A DNA stretch of 64,000 nucleotides, taken from positions 1 to 64,000 of the forward strand of contig NZ_CP159258.1 of assembly GCF_040438925.1 (NCBI RefSeq), written 5' to 3'. Origin of the DNA: Pseudomonas sp. MYb327. Lineage in GTDB: Bacteria; Pseudomonadota; Gammaproteobacteria; Pseudomonadales; Pseudomonadaceae. Of the stretch, positions 61,857 through 64,000 are shown one piece after another. The translations under genes were made by a program, and so were the position numbers. The notes under the pieces are model-generated. The model made no database searches. It was given only the letters and a program-made list of their open reading frames with translations, and was not told the origin of the DNA. The stretch's first letter is position 1, and every line of letters begins with the position of its first letter.

Positions 61857-63221
61857 TTATACGGGGAGGTGAATCCCGAAAGTATTCATCCCCCGATCAC
61901 TGCGCACAAACACGTCCCCACCATGCATCAGCGCAATCGCCTTGACGATTGCCAGCCCCAACCCGTGGTTGTTGCCGCTGTTGCTGCGCGAGGCATCGAC
62001 GCGGTAGAAGCGCTCGAACAAACGCGACAGATGTTCGCTGGCAATCGGCGAACCCGGGTTGGCCACGCCGATGCTGACCTGATGCTCTTCGACGTCGATC
62101 CGCACCTGAATCACGTTCCCCGGCTCGGTGTGTTGCACCGCGTTGCTTAGCAGATTGATCAATGCCCGGCGCAGGTGTGCGATCTCGATTCGCACCTGCG
62201 CATCGCCGCTGACCTGCACCTGAACTTGAGCATCTTCGAGGATGAAATCCAGGTATTCCAGGGTCGTCGCCACTTCGTCTGCCAGCGAAGTGGAGGTCAG
62301 TTTGGTCGCCTTGCTGCCCTGATCGGCACTGGCGAGGAACAGCATGTCATTGATGATCGAACGCAGGCGTTCAAGCTCTTCGAGGTTCGATTGCAGCACC
62401 TCGAAATAATGCTCGGCCGAACGCCCACGGGTCAGCGCGACCTGGGTCTGGCCGATCAGGTTGGTCAGCGGTGAGCGCAGTTCATGGGCCACGTCGGCGT
62501 TGAACGATTCCAGTCGCGAGTAAGCCTGTTCGACCCGCTCCAGCGTGGAGTTGAACGAGTTGACGAACTGATTCAATTCCGGCGGCAGCGACGACATGCG
62601 CAAGCGTCCGGAACGCAAGGGTGGGGCCAGACGTTGGGCTTCCTGAGAGAGTTTGATCAGTGGCTTGAGGCCGATCCGCGCCACCCAGTAACCCAGCGCC
62701 GAGGCCAGCAGTACGCCGACAATCGCCAGGCTGACCAAGGCAATCAGCAACTGATGCTGGGTCTGGAAAAACGTCTCGGTGTCGATGCCGATCATGAAGC
62801 GCAGCGACGGTCGTTGATCCTTGGCCGGGAACTGGCTGACCAGCACTTTCATCGGGTAGGGCTGATCCGGCAACTGCAAGTCACGCATGCCCAGCGGCCC
62901 TTCGGCGAAGGCGCGGACCTGCGGTGTCAGGTTGCCGTATTCGTAGTGCGGATCGCCGCTGATGATCCAGAAACTGATGCGCTTGTCTTCTTCGCCGAGC
63001 AGCTTGAGTTTGTTGTTGATCTTCACCCAATGCTCGGGGGTGCCATAGCGGCCAACCGTGGATTCGAGCACGCTGTAGCGAGCGTCCAGCTCTGCTTCGG
63101 GCAACAGGCCCAGGCCTTTGTCGACCTGTTGATAAAGCGCCCAACCGATCAACAGGAACACCAGCAGCGCCACCAGCGTGAACATTCCACTGAGGCGCAG
63201 GGCTATGCTGTTACTGGACAC
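61857..63221 (-). CDS. Sensor histidine kinase (heavy-metal type, CusS/CopS-like)
   Basis: 454 residues. Two membrane helices (about 15-32 and 160-182) enclose a periplasmic sensor; HAMP, HisKA (FNADVAHELRSPLTNL, phospho-acceptor His) and HATPase domains (LINLLSNAVQHT, FERFYRVDASR, HGLGLAIVKAI) follow. The layout matches CusS/CopS/CzcS kinases, yet the gene order links it to an RND drug-type pump. GTG 63221 overlaps the end of the regulator gene with GGAGAG ahead, so the two are translationally coupled. Confidence 0.93.
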   Translation of the reverse strand: MSSNSIALRLSGMFTLVALLVFLLIGWALYQQVDKGLGLLPEAELDARYSVLESTVGRYGTPEHWVKINNKLKLLGEEDKRISFWIISGDPHYEYGNLTPQVRAFAEGPLGMRDLQLPDQPYPMKVLVSQFPAKDQRPSLRFMIGIDTETFFQTQHQLLIALVSLAIVGVLLASALGYWVARIGLKPLIKLSQEAQRLAPPLRSGRLRMSSLPPELNQFVNSFNSTLERVEQAYSRLESFNADVAHELRSPLTNLIGQTQVALTRGRSAEHYFEVLQSNLEELERLRSIINDMLFLASADQGSKATKLTSTSLADEVATTLEYLDFILEDAQVQVQVSGDAQVRIEIAHLRRALINLLSNAVQHTEPGNVIQVRIDVEEHQVSIGVANPGSPIASEHLSRLFERFYRVDASRSNSGNNHGLGLAIVKAIALMHGGDVFVRSDRGMNTFGIHLPV

Positions 63222-63888
63222 CACGGCTCTCCAGCACATAACCCATGCCACGGATGGTGTGCAGCAGTTTCTCGTCGAACGGCCCGTCGAGTTTGGCCCG
63301 CAGGCGTTTTATCGCGACTTCGACGACGTTGGCGTCGCTGTCGAAATTGATGTCCCAGACCATTTCGGCAATCGCCGTTTTAGAGAGGATTTCGCCCTGC
63401 CGACGGGCCAGCACACTGAGCAGCGAGAACTCCTTGGCGGTCAGGTCCAGGCGCGTGCCGGCGCGCGTGGCTTTGCGGCTGATCAAATCTATCCACAGGT
63501 CGGCGATGCTCACTTGCACCGGTTCATGGCCGCCGCTGCGCCGGGTCAGCGCTTGCAGGCGCGCCACCAGTTCGAGGAAGGAAAACGGTTTGCCGAGGTA
63601 ATCGTCGGCGCCGTCGCGCAGGCCCCGGATACGGTCTTCTACCCGTTCGCGGGCCGTGAGCATGATGACCGGAGTTTGCTTGCGCGCACGCAGGGCACGC
63701 AGCACGCCGAAGCCGTCGAGGCCCGGCAGCATGACATCGAGGACGATCACCGCGTAGTCGCTTTCCAGCGCCATGTGCAGGCCTTCCACGCCGTCGCGGG
63801 CCAGGTCCACGGTGTAACCCTGTTCCGTCAGGCCGCGGTGCAGATAATCCGCGGTTTTTTCCTCGTCTTCGATAATCAGAACGCGCAT
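63211..63888 (-). CDS. OmpR-family response regulator (CopR/CzcR-like)
   Basis: 225 residues. The receiver domain has acidic EDEE, the phospho-acceptor Asp in VIVLDVMLPGLDG and the Lys in YLGKPF; the C-terminal winged helix has DLTAKEFSLLSVLARRQGEILSK and VDVAIKRLRAKLD-type VVEVAIKRLRAKLD. It binds DNA when phosphorylated by the adjacent kinase. Its ATG is only eight bases after the RND permease stop, so all three genes may form one operon. Confidence 0.94.
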   Translation of the reverse strand: MRVLIIEDEEKTADYLHRGLTEQGYTVDLARDGVEGLHMALESDYAVIVLDVMLPGLDGFGVLRALRARKQTPVIMLTARERVEDRIRGLRDGADDYLGKPFSFLELVARLQALTRRSGGHEPVQVSIADLWIDLISRKATRAGTRLDLTAKEFSLLSVLARRQGEILSKTAIAEMVWDINFDSDANVVEVAIKRLRAKLDGPFDEKLLHTIRGMGYVLESRGVQ

Positions 63889-63896
63889 GACCCGCC

Positions 63897-64000
63897 TCAG
63901 TCTGTGGTCGCCAGCGCCGCTACGGGCGATGGTTTGGGCCGATGGAATAGCCGCTCAAGCCACAAGTATATGACCGGAGTGGTGAACAGCGTCAGCGCCT
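63897..64000 (-). CDS. RND efflux permease, C-terminal fragment (cut by window edge)
   Basis: The last 33 codons read ALTLFTTPVIYLWLERLFHR and a Pro-rich tail ending in Asp before TGA. TLFTTPV(I/V)YL is the end of the twelfth helix in MdtB/MdtC/MuxB-type drug exporters, not of CzcA/CusA metal pumps. The rest lies outside the window. The TGA is eight bases before the response regulator start. Confidence 0.78.
   Translation of the reverse strand, partial: ALTLFTTPVIYLWLERLFHRPKPSPVAALATTD

Overview
The window looks like chromosomal DNA of a fluorescent Pseudomonas (P. fluorescens/P. putida type). The inference rests on GC-rich coding with long antisense shadow frames, on many REP/REPIN palindromes of the 'GTAGGAGC..' and 'GTGGCGAGGG..' classes, and on gene order: rplM-rpsI-petABC-sspAB, dolP-gmhA-yraN-lpoA divergent from rsmI, then rnpB and the whole mraZ-to-lpxC division and cell-wall (dcw) cluster. 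I see no tRNA, CRISPR array, prophage, insertion sequence or rRNA.

Layout. 1-6.5 kb: a frameshifted M48 metalloprotease lipoprotein gene, a TMEM165-type Mn exporter with a candidate yybP-ykoY riboswitch, rsmC, a 2-hydroxyacid dehydrogenase, a LysE exporter, and a glycosyltransferase/acetyltransferase pair. 6.7-15.2 kb: a co-directional catabolic-looking block of a medium-chain-type acyl-CoA ligase, DUF1302 and DUF1329 proteins and a 911-residue LuxR-type ATPase regulator. 15.2-20.8 kb: housekeeping genes (MBL hydrolase, OmpA-like lipoprotein, zapG, alpha/beta hydrolase, trpS, zapE). 20.9-26.3 kb: a four-gene minus-strand cluster (FAD amino-acid monooxygenase-like, nitrilase-family amidase, an internally duplicated membrane protein, asparaginase-like amidohydrolase). 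This is the least ordinary part of the window. 26.4-29.9 kb: a GlxA-type regulator, an acyl-CoA dehydrogenase and a Tas-like aldo/keto reductase. 30-35 kb: rplM-rpsI, the cytochrome bc1 operon and sspAB. 35-39.6 kb: dolP, gmhA/diaA, yraN, lpoA and divergent rsmI. 39.65-40.0 kb: RNase P RNA. 40.3-58.2 kb: the complete dcw cluster, with a recognisable promoter and three 10-bp-spaced repeats ahead of mraZ that fit MraZ autoregulation. 58.3-64 kb: a diguanylate cyclase, an OprD-family porin, a small exported protein, a two-component system, and the 3' end of an RND efflux permease.

How the genes work together. The dcw genes build lipid II (MurC-F, MraY, MurG, Ddl), polymerise it at the septum (FtsI, FtsW, FtsL, FtsQ) and assemble the Z-ring (FtsA, FtsZ). 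LpoA, ZapE and ZapG elsewhere in the window belong to the same wall/division theme. The 20.9-26.3 kb cluster can be read as amino acid to amide (FAD enzyme), amide to acid plus ammonia (nitrilase), with a membrane carrier and a second amidohydrolase; the substrate is unknown. The 6.8-15.2 kb block can be read as activation and envelope handling of a hydrophobic acid under a dedicated LAL regulator. REP elements sit in most intergenic gaps, and in two places a REP supplies a gene's stop codon.
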